Shown: positions 52,992-63,754 of the stretch, piece by piece
How positions within the stretch are numbered: position 1 is the stretch's first letter
How the letters are laid out: each line of letters opens with the position of its first letter
From: Spiroplasma_E ixodetis_B
Lineage (GTDB): Bacteria > Bacillota_I > Bacilli_A > Mycoplasmatales > VBWQ01
Direction of reading: 5' to 3'
DNA: 64,000 nt
Assembly: GCF_040369795.1 (NCBI RefSeq)
Contig: NZ_AP028955.1
Span: forward strand, 310,001-374,000
The notes under the pieces: model-generated
The model's database searches: none
The model's input: only the letters and a program-made list of their open reading frames with translations
Told to the model about the DNA's origin: nothing
Position numbers and translations under genes: made by a program

Positions 52992-53534
52992 TAGCTAACT
53001 AAAGTAATGTTTACTCATAAATAATGTAAAATAATAATATGTAATTTAAACAGTTTTTGAATTTAAAAGTACAATTCAGCAATATTTAAAATAGATTAGG
53101 AAGATTAAATTATGCCAAAACCATACAGTGAAGACTTACGAAGAAAAGTAATAGAAGCCTATGAAAGTAAAAACATGAAAATTAAAGAAATTTGTAAAGT
53201 GTTCAATATTACTAGAAAGACTTTATTCTTATGAAGAAAAAGAAAAAAAGAAACTGGGCATATAAAACCAATTTTTAATTATCAAAAAGGACATAGCCAC
53301 AAAATAAAGGATTTAGATGAATTAAAAAATTATTTAGTGCAAAATAAAGATGTTACAGTTCAAAAAGTAATTGAAAAATTTGGTGATATGACTAAAGATA
53401 CAGTTTATAACTATTTCAAAAAACTAAATTATACATATAAAAAAACTTTTTTATATGAACAAAGAGATAAAAATAAACAAGAAGATTTTTTAAAAGAAAT
53501 AGCTAAAATAATGAACGAAGATTTAGTATATATT
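52992..53534 (+). mobile_element. IS630 5' half
   Basis: 5' terminal repeat after TA (52990-52991), transposase from 53112 to EDLVYI, then IS5. The 3' piece that follows the IS5 overlaps it by about 20 bp and differs (GTATTATATATTG versus GTATATATT), so the two halves come from different copies. Confidence 0.86.
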
Positions 53535-53631
53535 AGACATATTCCGTAAATAAATTTTTTAAAAGTCAATTAATAATTTAAAATTTATTTTATAATTTCT
53601 TTATTAATAAATTAATAAGGTGTTGATAAAA

Positions 53632-54054
53632 ATGAATTTTGAAAATTTAAAAAAATTAAAAAATGAACAATTTTATAGATATTTTGGTATAAAACGTTTT
53701 CATTTTGATGAAATGTTAACAAAATTAATTGAAATAGAAAATTTAAAAAAAAGTAAAGGTAGAAAATATAAACTTTCAGTTGAAGAAAGATTGATGATGA
53801 CTTTAGTATACTGAAAAGAATATTATACTTTTTTCCAAATGAGTATTAAATATAAAATGAGTGCATCAAGTTGTTTTCGAAATATTACTTGAGTAGAAAA
53901 TAAACTTAGTGATGACAAAGATTATCAGTTTTTAAAAACAAAATGAAAATCAAAAATTGATAAAAAACAAGAAGATTTAAATGAATTTCAATTTTATTTA
54001 ATTGATTCAACTGAAATTGAAATTGAAAGACCAACTAAAAAAAACTACAGTTAG
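53632..54054 (+). CDS. IS5 transposase OrfA
   Basis: A 140-residue N-terminal half of the IS5 transposase: MNFENLKKLKNEQFYRYFGI, the SVEERLMMTLVYWKEYYTFF helix region, and FYLIDSTEIEIERP with the first catalytic Asp. It ends KKNYS-TAG just after a run of eight A (54037-54044). The sequence A-AAA-AAC there is a classical -1 slippery site, and slipping joins it to OrfB. The ATG follows AAGGTGTTGAT. Confidence 0.85.
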
Positions 54055-54485
54055 AATATTTTTCTGGTAAAAGTTGAATGTTTTCTATAAAATTTAAAAT
54101 TATATATGACTTTTTTAATAAAAAAATTGTTGATATTTTTGCTGATAATGGAAAAGTACATGATTTTCAAATATTAAAAAATTCAAATCTTGAATTTTCA
54201 GAAAAAACAATAATTATTGGTGATTTGGGATATCAAGGAATACAAAATATTTATAAAAATACTATATTACCAATTAAAAAAACTAAAAATAAAAAATTAA
54301 CTAAACAAGAAAAAATCTACAATAAAATTATTTCAAAAATTAGAATTAAAGTTGAACATGTTTTTGCTTGATTAAAAAGATTCAAAATTTTAATAAATAA
54401 ATGTAGAAAAAGTATATTTAGACTTATGTACTTAAGATTTAACTTACTTTGTGAAATTTTTAATAAAACAAAACCATTAAAATAA
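54039..54485 (+). CDS. IS5 transposase OrfB (by -1 frameshift)
   Basis: The -1 frame opens at 54039 and reads KKLQLEYFSGKSWMFSIKFK, matching the FSGKK...K region of IS5 transposases, then IIIGDLGYQGI (second Asp) and KIRIKVEHVFAWLKRF (Glu). It is 148 codons to TAA at 54483-54485. It has no ribosome site of its own before the conserved FSGK segment, so the fused protein of about 280 residues is the likely enzyme. Confidence 0.85.
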
Positions 54486-54686
54486 AAAAATATTTTTAAT
54501 ATTTTTTTAAAAATTTAAATTTTTATTAAGTTAATATAAAAATAATATTAATAATTTTTGTGTTTGAAATATAAATTTATTTTTAAAGTATTTTTTTAAA
54601 AATATTAACTTCTATAATTATTAACACTAAAAAATTTATAAATATTATTATTGACAATTGATTAAATTTATTTACGGAATATGTCT

Positions 54687-55178
54687 AATGAAGATTTAGT
54701 ATTATATATTGATGAATCTGCAATTGCTGATAATGAATTTTATAAATATGGTTGATCTGAAAAAGGTAAAAGATTATTTGATAATAAACCCGCATATAAA
54801 ATAAAAAGAATGAGTATAATTGGTTCACTGAATAAAGGTAAATTAAAAGCCATATGAGCATTTGAAGGACATTGCAACAGTAAAATTTTTGAATCATATG
54901 TAAAAAATATACTAATTCCAGTATTAAAGCGTGGACAAATTATAGTTTTAGATAATGCAACGTTTCATAAATCTAAATTAACACAACAATTAATTGAAAA
55001 TGCTGGATGAAAACTATTATTTCTTCCACCATATTCTCCTAATTTAAATCCAATTGAACATTTTTGATTTGCTATAAAACATAATATAAGAAAAATATTA
55101 CCAAATTATTGACCAAATATTAAAAAAGCGATTGATTTTGTTTTTCAATATATGAGTAAACATTACTTTAGTTAGCTA
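54687..55178 (+). mobile_element. IS630 3' half
   Basis: From NEDLVLYIDES (with the extra codon also seen at 21790 and 41262) to the right end. It follows the IS5. Confidence 0.86.
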
Positions 55179-55192
55179 TATCTACTATACGC

Positions 55193-55225
55193 AAGGCTTA
55201 TGCTACTTACAGTAGCATAAGCCTT
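55193..55225. repeat. Strong GC-richer hairpin
   Basis: AAGGCTTATGCTAC TTACA GTAGCATAAGCCTT: a perfect 14-bp stem unlike the AT-rich surroundings, followed by a G-rich stretch (AGGGGAAGGGGACC, 55240-55254). It may be a terminator or a remnant of another element. Confidence 0.55.
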
Positions 55226-55369
55226 GGAGAGTAGGTGTTCTAGGGGAAGGGGACCAAAATTTTTGAAATTTTCAAAGAGCAACACAAAAATTACTATTGG
55301 AATATTCCAGCACAATAGCCTAAATATTTTTTTATTTAGTTATGTAATAATTAATTACTTTAATAAAGT

Positions 55370-55411
55370 ACTTGTTTAACAATTATAATTAATTATAATT
55401 GTTAAACAAGT
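55370..55411. repeat. 42-bp perfect palindrome
   Basis: ACTTGTTTAACAATTATAAT continues with T and then its exact reverse complement (21 bp per arm, no spacer). It lies in the intergenic space after the nadE operon. Confidence 0.85.
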
Positions 55412-55413
55412 AA

Positions 55414-55437
55414 AAATGAGAGTGTTATCTCTCATTT
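55414..55437 (-). terminator. Terminator of the obgE-nadE operon
   Basis: AAATGAGAG TGTTAT CTCTCATTT stem followed on the minus strand by TTTTACTTG. Confidence 0.7.
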
Positions 55438-55459
55438 AAGTTCTTATTAAATCTAACCA

Positions 55460-55582
55460 TTAACTTGATACGCCCACAGCAAAATAAATTTCTCTTGAAA
55501 ATTTTTGAAAAATTTTACCACGTTTGTTATCTTGGGCATCTTTACGATTTTTAATATTTGCATATTGTGAATGTCCATCCAT
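55460..55582 (-). pseudogene. yebC: YebC/PmpR N-terminal fragment
   Basis: A 40-codon frame, MDGHSQYANIKNRKDAQDNK then RGKIFQKFSREIYFAVGVSS, is the unmistakable N-terminus of the YebC/TACO1 family (usual form MAGHSKWANIKHRKAAQDAK). It has a ribosome site (AAAGGAATGAG). The protein should be about 240 residues; here the sequence diverges after FAV and stops. It is the deleted last gene of the obgE operon, with the palindrome region next to the break. Confidence 0.8.
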
Positions 55583-55594
55583 ATTCTCATTCCT

Positions 55595-56341
55595 TTATTT
55601 TTTTCTTGTTCATTTTGGAGCTTGCGGTACAGGTATTCTTTTGTGTGCACTATTCTTATGCATAAATTCAATTTTATTAATTACTGATGATGGTATTAAT
55701 GATTTATTTCCTAGTAAATATTGATCTAATTGTTCATAATTAAATTGCATTTCCGTTTCATCGGTTTGTCCATCTCACAAACCAGCAGTTGGCTTACGAA
55801 TAATGATCTCTTCATTAACTTTTAATATCTTTGCTGCAGCAAAAACATCTTTTTTTAACAAATGAATAATTGGTAATAAATCAACACCACCATCACCATA
55901 TTTAGTAAAATAACCAATGTGTCATTCGTCGCTATTATCTGTTCCTACAACTAAATAATTATGATTTTGTGCATATGCATAAAGAGTATTCGTTCTTAAT
56001 CTAGCTTTTAAATTTCCTAAAATTAATTTTGATTTTTCTATATTAATTTCAGTTTCTAATGTTTTTTTAAAACTTAAAAAAACATTATTTAAATTAACTA
56101 CTTTGGCATTTAATTTATGAATATTAACTAAATTATTTGCATATTCTAAATCAATATCTGGCGAAAAACAAGGCATAATTAATGATAAATGATCATTAGG
56201 AAAAGCTTTTTTAATCAATAACGCTACTACTGCTGAGTCAACACCACCACTTAAACCAACAATTAAACCTTTGGCATTCGCTTTTTTTACTTCACTTTGT
56301 AAAAATTTAATAATTTCATCTAAATATTGTTCTAAATTCAT
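55595..56341 (-). CDS. nadE: NAD synthetase, ammonia-dependent
   Basis: A 248-residue enzyme that amidates nicotinate adenine dinucleotide to NAD using ATP and ammonia. The ATP pyrophosphatase loop is LSGGVDSAV (about residues 30-38). VVGTDNSDEWHIGYFTKYGD and GGVDLLPIIHLLKKDV follow, and the C-terminal RKPTAGLWDGQTDETEM is typical. It continues past TGA (Trp) codons to TAA at 55595. Two bases separate its ATG from the rmuC stop, so it is translationally coupled. No glutaminase domain. Confidence 0.93.
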
Positions 56342-56343
56342 AA

Positions 56344-57435
56344 TTATTCACTCTCTTTTATTTCTTCAGACATTTCAAAAATATTGTTATAATGTCCAGC
56401 AATTTTATTATGGGTTTTATCTAAAGTTTCAATGGCTTTATTAGTTGTATCAAAACCAGACTTAACTTTTTCTCATCTATCAACCCAACGATCAAAATCA
56501 TCTTTGAATAAACGTAATTTTTTTGCCATTTTTTCTAAATTTTTATTGAAATCAATGTCTTTACGATTTTTATCAACTGTAAATAAAACAGCAGATAAAG
56601 TAGTAGGAGAGGTAATTCAAACACGTTTCTTAAAAGCATATTCAATAATATCATCAGCAAATTGTGCGTAAATAAAAGCAAATATTTCTTCAGAAGGAAT
56701 AAACATTACTGCGCTAGAAATCTTATTTTTAATATTAATATATTTTCCAACTTCATCAATTCGTTTACGAATATCATTACGAAAATCTTTTAAATAATTT
56801 TCTTTAACTTTAATATCTTCACTTACTAAATACCTTTGATAGTTATCAATTGAAAACTTTGAATCAATAGCAATTCCTTCTTTTTCAGAATCTGTTTTTA
56901 CATAGGCATCAACAACTTTGCCATCAATTGTTTTATATTGTCGTTCTCATAATTTTTGATTTGAACCCAACATATTAGTCAAAATTTTTTCTAAAACAAA
57001 TTCACCAACATTACCACGTTTTTTAGTATTAATAAAAACTTCTTGTAAACTTTGAATATTATCATTAATTTTTCCTAAAACAGTTGATGATTCTTGTAAC
57101 TTTGCTAAATCTTTAATAACATCTACTACTTGTCTTTGAATGACATCAGCATTGCGTTTATAATCATCTTCTTTTTTATCTAAATTTTTTTGAAAATTAT
57201 CAATATTGCTCATTAAATTAATTAATTTTTCGGTTTTATCACGATCTGAACCATTTCATGATATTTTAAAATCATTTAATTGTTCTTTTAAAGTTTCTAC
57301 TTGCATTTTTAAAAAGTCTTGTGCGATTGGGTCGCTAGTAACATTCTGACTTTTTTTAATTTGCATATAAATTATTAAGCTACCAATACTACTAATAATT
57401 AAAATAACTACCAATAAACTAATTACTATTTTCAT
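56344..57435 (-). CDS. rmuC: RmuC-family DNA recombination protein
   Basis: A 363-residue protein with an N-terminal membrane anchor (VISLLVVILIISSIGSLIIY, residues 4-23), a long coiled coil (about 40-140), and the RmuC nuclease-like domain (GNVGEFVLEKILTNMLGSNQ, GIAIDSKFSIDNYQRYL with Asp and Lys of the PD-(D/E)XK fold, MFIPSEEIFAFIYAQF). RmuC proteins limit DNA inversions and rearrangements in E. coli. Several Trp are TGA. Located between obgE and nadE with tight spacing. Confidence 0.88.
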
Positions 57436-57461
57436 TTCCTATTTCCCTTTGCCCTTTTTTA

Positions 57462-58745
57462 TTATTCTTCTCAAATCATATCATAATTAAAAATCTTAAC
57501 ATGATCACCTTTTTTTATTCCTTGCTTTCTTAATTCATCATAAATTCCTAAATCTTGTAATTTAATTTTAAATAATAAAATATTATGATAATTATTTAAA
57601 GGATTTTTTTGATATATTAATTCAACGGTTTTACCAGAAATAGTTCATTGATTACTTGCAATTTTAGTAATAAAAACTTGTGGAACTTCTTCTTTATTAA
57701 TATATTCATAAAGAATATGTTCTTCATTATTTGCATCATTATTAACTTGATGCAGTTGTTCTTTTTCAACATCTTTAGCAATATCTTTAATTAATATATC
57801 CAAACTAATATGTTTCATAGCAGAAATTGCAATTATTGGTAATTTAATTTGTTCTTTTAATTTCTCTAAATTAGTTTCTGCATCTGGTAAATCAATTTTA
57901 TTTGCAACAATTAAATGCGGTTTTTTTGTCAAATCTTTATTATAACTTTCTAATTCACTCATAATTAATTGATAATTTAAAAAATGATCTTGAGTCTTAT
58001 CACTAATATCAATCATATGTACTAAAACTTGACAACGTTCAATATGACGCAAAAATTGTAAACCTAGTCCTTTTCCTAAACTAGCTCCCGCTATTAATCC
58101 AGGCAAATCCGCCATAACAAAATTATTATTTTTATCAACTTTAACAACACCTAAATGCGGATTAAGAGTAGCAAAAGGATAATCAGCAACTGTTGGAGTT
58201 GAAGCAGAAATAGCTCCTAATAATGTTGATTTACCAGCGTTAGGCAACCCAACTAATCCGGCATTAGCCAATAATTTCAACTCACAAATTATTTCAAAAT
58301 GTTGTCCAGGCATTCCTTTTTCACATATTTTAGGTACTCGATTTATTGCCGAAGCAAAACGAGCATTTCCTAGTCCACCAAGACCACCGACAGCAATTAT
58401 TATTTCTTGTTTATCTTTAATAATATCACCAAGAATATTTTGAGTTTTGTTATCTCTAATAATAGTACCCAACGGAACTTTTACATAAGTATTGGTTCCT
58501 TTACGTCCATGCATATTTTTGGGTGCGCCATTTTTACCGTCTTCAGCAGTTATTTCTTTATTTTTACATAAGTCTAATAGAGTATTCATACCCGAATCGC
58601 CAATAAAGATAATATTACCGCCTCTTCCTCCATCTCCACCAGATGGACCGCCTTTGGCTACGTAAAGTTCACGACGAAAAGCAACAACACCATCACCACC
58701 TTTGCCAGCAGTAACTTTTAATTTTGTTACATCTATAAAACGCAT
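57462..58745 (-). CDS. obgE: GTPase Obg
   Basis: A 427-residue ribosome-assembly GTPase. The Gly-rich Obg domain (residues 1-157: VTAGKGGDGVVAFRRELYVA, GGPSGGDGGRGGN) precedes the G domain with LVGLPNAGKSTLL, DLPGLIAGAS and NKIDLP. A TGA Trp after SNQ continues the frame into the C-terminal Obg-type domain (GKTVELIYQKNPLNN, then KKGDHVKIFNYDMIWEE). The start follows AAAAAAGGAG. First gene of the operon. Confidence 0.95.
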
Positions 58746-58779
58746 TTCTTACTCCTTTTTTATATTAATAAAAACTCTT

Positions 58780-58808
58780 ATTATATAGTGTTAACATTTT
58801 TGTGTAAA
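58780..58808 (-). promoter_or_regulatory. Promoter of obgE operon
   Basis: TTTACA, 17 bases, TATAAT on the minus strand, 35 bases upstream of the obgE start. The region from 58809 to 58968 holds only AT-rich sequence. Confidence 0.75.
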
Positions 58809-58971
58809 ATACTATTTTATTTTTCATATAATTTTAGTATACAGATATTATTGTTAAAAAAATAATAATTTACTATATCTAGTTAATATTTTTTGTAAAC
58901 CATTTTTGCTTTATGAAAATTAAAAAAATGTTTTTTTAATGTTAAATATCATTTAAGTTATTTTCATATAT

Positions 58972-60006
58972 AGACATATTCCGTAAATAAATTTAATCAA
59001 TGGTCAATAATAATATTTATAAATTTTTTAGTGTTAATAATTATAGAAGTTAATATTTTTAAAAAAATACTTTAAAAATAAATTTATATTTCAAACACAA
59101 AAATTGTTAATATTATTTTTATATTAACTTAATAAAAATTTAAATTTTTAAAAAAATATTTTTAATGTTTTTTTATTTTAATGGTTTTGTTTTATTAAAA
59201 ATTTCACAAAGTAAGTTAAATCTTAAGTACATAAGTCTAAATATACTTTTTCTACATTTATTTATTAAAATTTTTAATCTTTTTAATCAAGCAAAAACAT
59301 GTTCAACTTTAATTCTAATTTTTGAAATAATTTTATTGTAGATTTTTTCTTGTTTAGTTAATTTTTTATTTTTAGTTTTTTTAATTGGTAATATAGTATT
59401 TTTATAAATATTTTGTATTCCTTGATATCCCGAATCACCAATAATTATTGTTTTTTCTGAAAATTCAACTTTTACCAGAAAAATATTCTAACTGTAGTTT
59501 TTTTTAGTTGGTCTTTCAATTTCAATTTCAGTTGAATCAATTAAATAAAATTGAAATTCATTTAAATCTTCTTGTTTTTTCTCAATTTTTGATTTATATT
59601 TTGTTTTTAAAAACTGATAATCTTTGTCATCACTAAGTTTATTTTCTACTCAAGTAATATTTCGAAAACAACTTGATGCACTCATTTTATATTTAATACT
59701 CATTTGGAAAAAAGTATAATATTCTTTTCAGTATACTAAAGTCATCATCAACCTTTCTTCAACTGAAAGTTTATATTTTCTACCTTTAGTTTTTTTAAAT
59801 TTTCTATTTCAATTAATTTTGTTAACATTTCATCAAAATGAAAACGTTTTATACCAAAATATCTATAAAATTGTTCATTTTTTAATTTTTTTAAATTTTC
59901 AAAATTCATTTTTATCAACACCTTATTAATTTATCAATAAAGAAATTATAAAATAAATTTTAAATTATTAATTGACTTTTAAAAAATTTATTTACGGAAT
60001 ATGTCT
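58972..60006 (-). mobile_element. IS5 element, internal deletion
   Basis: Both ends with a clear 3-bp TAT duplication (58969-58971, 60007-60009). About 117 bp of OrfB are missing between GAAAATTCAA and CTTTTACCAG (break points share ATTCAA). OrfA is frameshifted at KKT. Inactive. The 109 bases from 60007 to 60115 are AT-rich with nothing I can support. Confidence 0.9.
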
Positions 60007-60115
60007 TATGAAAAATTATATATTAAAATAAAACTTATAGGTGTTTTTATTAATTTGCTTAAAATCAAATAAATAGTTTTTTTATTTAGTTTTATCTTTG
60101 AAAAAATATATTGTA

Positions 60116-60586
60116 TATCTAACTAAATTAATGTTTACTCATATCTTGAAAAACAAAATCAATCGCTTTTTTAATATTTGGTCAATAATTTGGTAATATT
60201 TTTCTTATATTATGTTTTATAGCAAATCAAAAATGTTCAATTGGATTTAAATTAGGAGAATATGGTGGAAGAAATAATAGTTTGCATCCAGCATTTTCAA
60301 TTAATTGTTGTGTTAATTTAGATTTATGAAACGTTGGATTATCTAAAACTATAATTTGTCCACGCTTTAATACTGGAATTAGTATATTTTTTACATATGA
60401 TTCAAAAATTTTACTGTTGCAATGTCCTTCAAATGCTCATAGAGCTTTTAATTTACCTTTATTTAGTGAACCAATTATACTCATTCTTTTTATTTTATAT
60501 GCGGGTTTATTATCAAATAATCTTTTACCTTTTTCAGATCAACCATATTTATAAAATTCATTATCATCAATTCCAGATTCATCAAT
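60116..60586 (-). mobile_element. IS630 3' half
   Basis: Diverged right end (TATCTAACTAAATTAATG) after TA, then the transposase C-terminal half up to YIDES, where IS5 begins. Confidence 0.85.
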
Positions 60587-61736
60587 AGACATATTCCGTA
60601 AATAAATTTTTTAAAAGTCAATTAATAATTTAAAATTTATTTTATAATTTCTTTATTAATAAATTAATAAGGTGTTGATAAAAATGAATTTTGAAAATTT
60701 AAAAAAATTAAAAAATGAACAATTTTATAGATATTTTGGTATAAAACGTTTTCATTTTGATGAAATGTTAACAAAATTAATTGAAATAGAAAATTTAAAA
60801 AAAACTAAAGGTAGAAAATATAAACTTTCAGTTGAAGAAAGATTGATGATGACTTTAGTATACTGAAAAGAATATTATACTTTTTCCAAATGAGTATTAA
60901 ATATAAAATGAGTGCATCAAGTTGTTTTCGAAATATTACTTGAGTAGAAAATAAACTTAGTGATGACAAAGATTATCAGTTTTTAAAAACAAAATATAAA
61001 TCAAAAATTGATAAAAAACAAGAATATTTAAATGAATTTCAATTTTATTTAATTGATTCAACTGAAATTGAAATTGAAAGACCAACTAAAAAAAACTACA
61101 GTTAGAATATTTTTCTGGTAAAAGTTGAATGTTTTCTATAAAATTTCAAATTATATATGACTTTTTTAATAAAAAAATTGTTGATATTTTTGCTGATAAT
61201 GGAAAAGTACATGATTTTCAAATATTAAAAAATTCAAATCTTGAATTTTCAGAAAAAACAATAATTATTGGTGATTTGGGATATCAAGTAATACAAAATA
61301 TTTATAAAAATACTATATTACCAATTAAAAAACTAAAAATAAAAAATTAACTAAACAAGAAAAAATCTACAATAAAATTATTTCAAAAATTAGAATTAAA
61401 GTTGAACATGTTTTTGCTTGATTAAAAAGATTCAAAATTTTAATAAATAAATGTAGAAAAAGTATATTTAGACTTATGTACTTAAGATTTAACTTACTTT
61501 GTGAAATTTTTAATAAAACAAAACCATTAAAATAAAAAAATATTAAAAATATTTTTTTAAAAATTTAAATTTTTATCAAGTTAATATAAAAATAATATTA
61601 ACAATTTTTGTGTTTGAAATATAAATTTATTTTTAAAGTATTTTTTTAAAAATATTAACTTCTATAATTATTAACACTAAAAAATTTATAAATATTATTA
61701 TTGACAATTGATTAAATTTATTTACGGAATATGTCT
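60587..61736 (+). mobile_element. IS5 element, 1150 bp, two 1-bp deletions
   Basis: Complete ends. One T is lost in OrfA (TACTTTTTCC, near 60880) and one A in OrfB (near 61331), so both ORFs are frameshifted. The left flank is IS630 and the right flank is IS5, so its two sides come from different hosts. Confidence 0.88.
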
Positions 61737-62214
61737 AATAATTATTGGTGATTTGGGATATCAAGGAATACAAAATATTTATAAAAATACTATATTACCA
61801 ATTAAAAAAACTAAAAATAAAAAATTAACTAAACAAGAAAAAATCTACAATAAAATTATTTCAAAAATTAGAATTAAAGTTGAACATGTTTTTGCTTGAT
61901 TAAAAAGATTCAAAATTTTAATAAATAAATGTAGAAAAAGTATATTTAGACTTATGTATTTAAGATTTAACTTACTTTGTGAAATTTTTAATAAAACAAA
62001 ACCATTAAAATAAAAAAATATTTTTAATATTTTTTTAAAAATTTAAATTTTTATCAAGTTAATATAAAAATAATATTAACAATTTTTGTGTTTGAAATAT
62101 AAATTTATTTTTAAAGTATTTTTTTAAAAATATTAACTTCTATAATTATTAACACTAAAAAATTTATAAATATTATTATTGACAATTGATTAAATTTATT
62201 TACGGAATATGTCT
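61737..62214 (+). mobile_element. IS5 3' part
   Basis: From IIIGDLGYQGIQ through KVEHVFAWLKRF to the right end, directly after another IS5. The first AATAATTATTGG matches an internal IS5 site, so the upstream copy probably inserted into this one. Confidence 0.86.
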
Positions 62215-62241
62215 ATTAAAGATAAAAACTATTAAATTAAA

Positions 62242-62478
62242 CCAGCAATTGCTTTCACATTAGGTGGATCAATTGGTCTTATTTGTGCTTACTTAAGTGT
62301 ATTCTTATTATTACAAAATGGTCTTGGCTTAAATAAAGAACAATTTATTAATATCCTACTATGATTAATTATCGTAATAATTTGATATACATCTTCTTCA
62401 CTAATAATTACATCAGTAAAAAATTTACGTAATTATAAAAAACAAAAATCACATCAGAAATTAATTATTGACTCTTAA
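62242..62478 (+). pseudogene. C-terminal fragment of a membrane protein
   Basis: Open frame KPAIAFTLGGSIGLICAYLS, then VFLLLQNGLGLNKEQFINIL and LLWLIIVIIWYTSSSLIITS, with a basic tail ending LIIDS. Two membrane segments. No start: TAA lies two codons upstream and IS5 precedes that. It ends at a good terminator, so it is the tail of a real gene whose front was lost to the IS5 insertion. Family not recognised. Confidence 0.6.
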
Positions 62479-62481
62479 ACA

Positions 62482-62515
62482 TAATAAAAGGTTGTTAATT
62501 AACAACCTTTTATTA
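62482..62515. terminator. Bidirectional terminator
   Basis: Perfect palindrome TAATAAAAGGTTGTTAA followed by its reverse complement, between two convergent genes. Confidence 0.85.
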
Positions 62516-62522
62516 TTACTAC

Positions 62523-63260
62523 TTAAATTTTATTATTGTTAAAATCATCAATTCCTTTTTCAATAATATTAAATACTTGCTTTGATAATACATCAGTAGA
62601 TAATTTAATAAATTCACTTGGCTCAATTAGCTTATGAAAAATAAGATGAATATCTTTTTTGCCTTTATATTTTCGATCAAAAATTTGATAAGAATTAATA
62701 ATAGTAACAGGAATAATTGGTACATAAGATTGATATGCCATATTAAAAGCACCTGCTTTAAATTCTTGCATTTCTTGTTGATGACTTCTTGTTCCTTCTG
62801 GAAAAATCATCATTGTACGCGGAATTCTAATTAATTCCTTTGCTTCTTGAAAAGCTGTAACGGCTGTTCGTGGATTATTACGATCAATAAATAAAACATC
62901 AATTAAAAAAATAAATCTTCGTGCCAAATGGCTTTTTTTTAATTCTTCTTTTGCAATAAAACCTAAAGGCGCATATAAACTATAATCATTTACCGATAAT
63001 ACTAATAATGGATCAAAATTTGATTGATGATTGGCAACCATTACACAGCCTTTTCTTTTTGGTCAATTCTCAATGTTATGAACGGTTAATTTAATATTAT
63101 ATAATCATTTAATATAACGCACACGTTTTTTCAATCAAATATATCGTTTTGCTTCAGAAACTAAACTTGGGTCTTTTAATACCTTTCTTGTCATTGAACC
63201 TGATTTACTATAAGTTTGTAATAAATAAGGTCAAGTTAAAATTGCTTTTCAAATGTTCAT
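62523..63260 (-). CDS. plsC: 1-acyl-sn-glycerol-3-phosphate acyltransferase
   Basis: A 245-residue membrane-associated enzyme making phosphatidic acid. The acyltransferase motifs are NHQSNFD (HX4D), FIDRNNPRTA, FPEGTRSHQQEM and VPIIPVTI. The start at 63260 (MNIWKAILTWPYLLQTYSKS) adds 73 residues, with several TGA Trp, before the first internal ATG. Its ATG is two bases past the folA stop (TAATAATG), so it is translationally coupled. Confidence 0.92.
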
Positions 63261-63262
63261 TA

Positions 63263-63754
63263 TTATTTTTTTTCCTTTCTTTGATACACATTCGCCACAA
63301 ATTCTGCAAATTCTGTTGTTTTGATTAATTTAAAATCAGAAAAATTACTAATAGGAAATAAAAGATCACCATTATATAAATTTTTAATGACTGAAACATA
63401 TAAAAAATCAGCATAATCTCATGTCTGCTTATAAATTTCAGCACCACCAATAATATAAATATCTGTTTTTTTATTACCTTGATATTGTTTTAAATATGAA
63501 ATAATATCATTTGTGAAAGTAATATTATTATCATTTAGAAATTGTTGATAACGTTCTTGATGATTAGTAACAACTATATTGTAACGATTTTTTAATGGTT
63601 TGCCAATACTTTCAAAAGTTTTTGAACCCATTAATACATTTTTATTTAAAGTAATGATCTGAAAATATTGCATTTCTTCTTTAATTTTTCAGGGCAATTT
63701 ATTATTAAAACCAATTACCTTTTCTTTGGTCATTGCTCAAACTAAAATTACCAT
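63263..63754 (-). CDS. folA: Dihydrofolate reductase
   Basis: A 163-residue enzyme that reduces dihydrofolate with NADPH. It begins MVILVWAMTKEKVIGFNNKL, followed by PWKIKEEMQYFQ (catalytic acidic residue in the PW.. .EE segment), VLMGSKTFESIGKPLKNRYN and IYIIGGAEIYKQ. TGA encodes Trp in the LPW motif. The ATG overlaps the thyA stop (TAATG). It supplies the cofactor regenerated after thyA. Confidence 0.93.

Larger units (their letters stand above)
53535..54686 (+). mobile_element. IS5-family element, complete and apparently intact
   Basis: 1152 bp, both AGACATATTCCGTAAATAA ends, OrfA and OrfB both open. The best candidate for an active IS5 in the window. Confidence 0.9.

Noticed and set aside
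55240..55260. G-rich stretch as a quadruplex or origin element
   Set aside because: Only two short G-runs; no DnaA boxes or iterons nearby.
2587..62000. Recurrent ORF MIQKFYCCNVLQMLI... as a novel repeated protein family
   Set aside because: It is the antisense reading of the IS630 transposase region between the SKIFE and YIDES motifs; it follows every IS630 copy.
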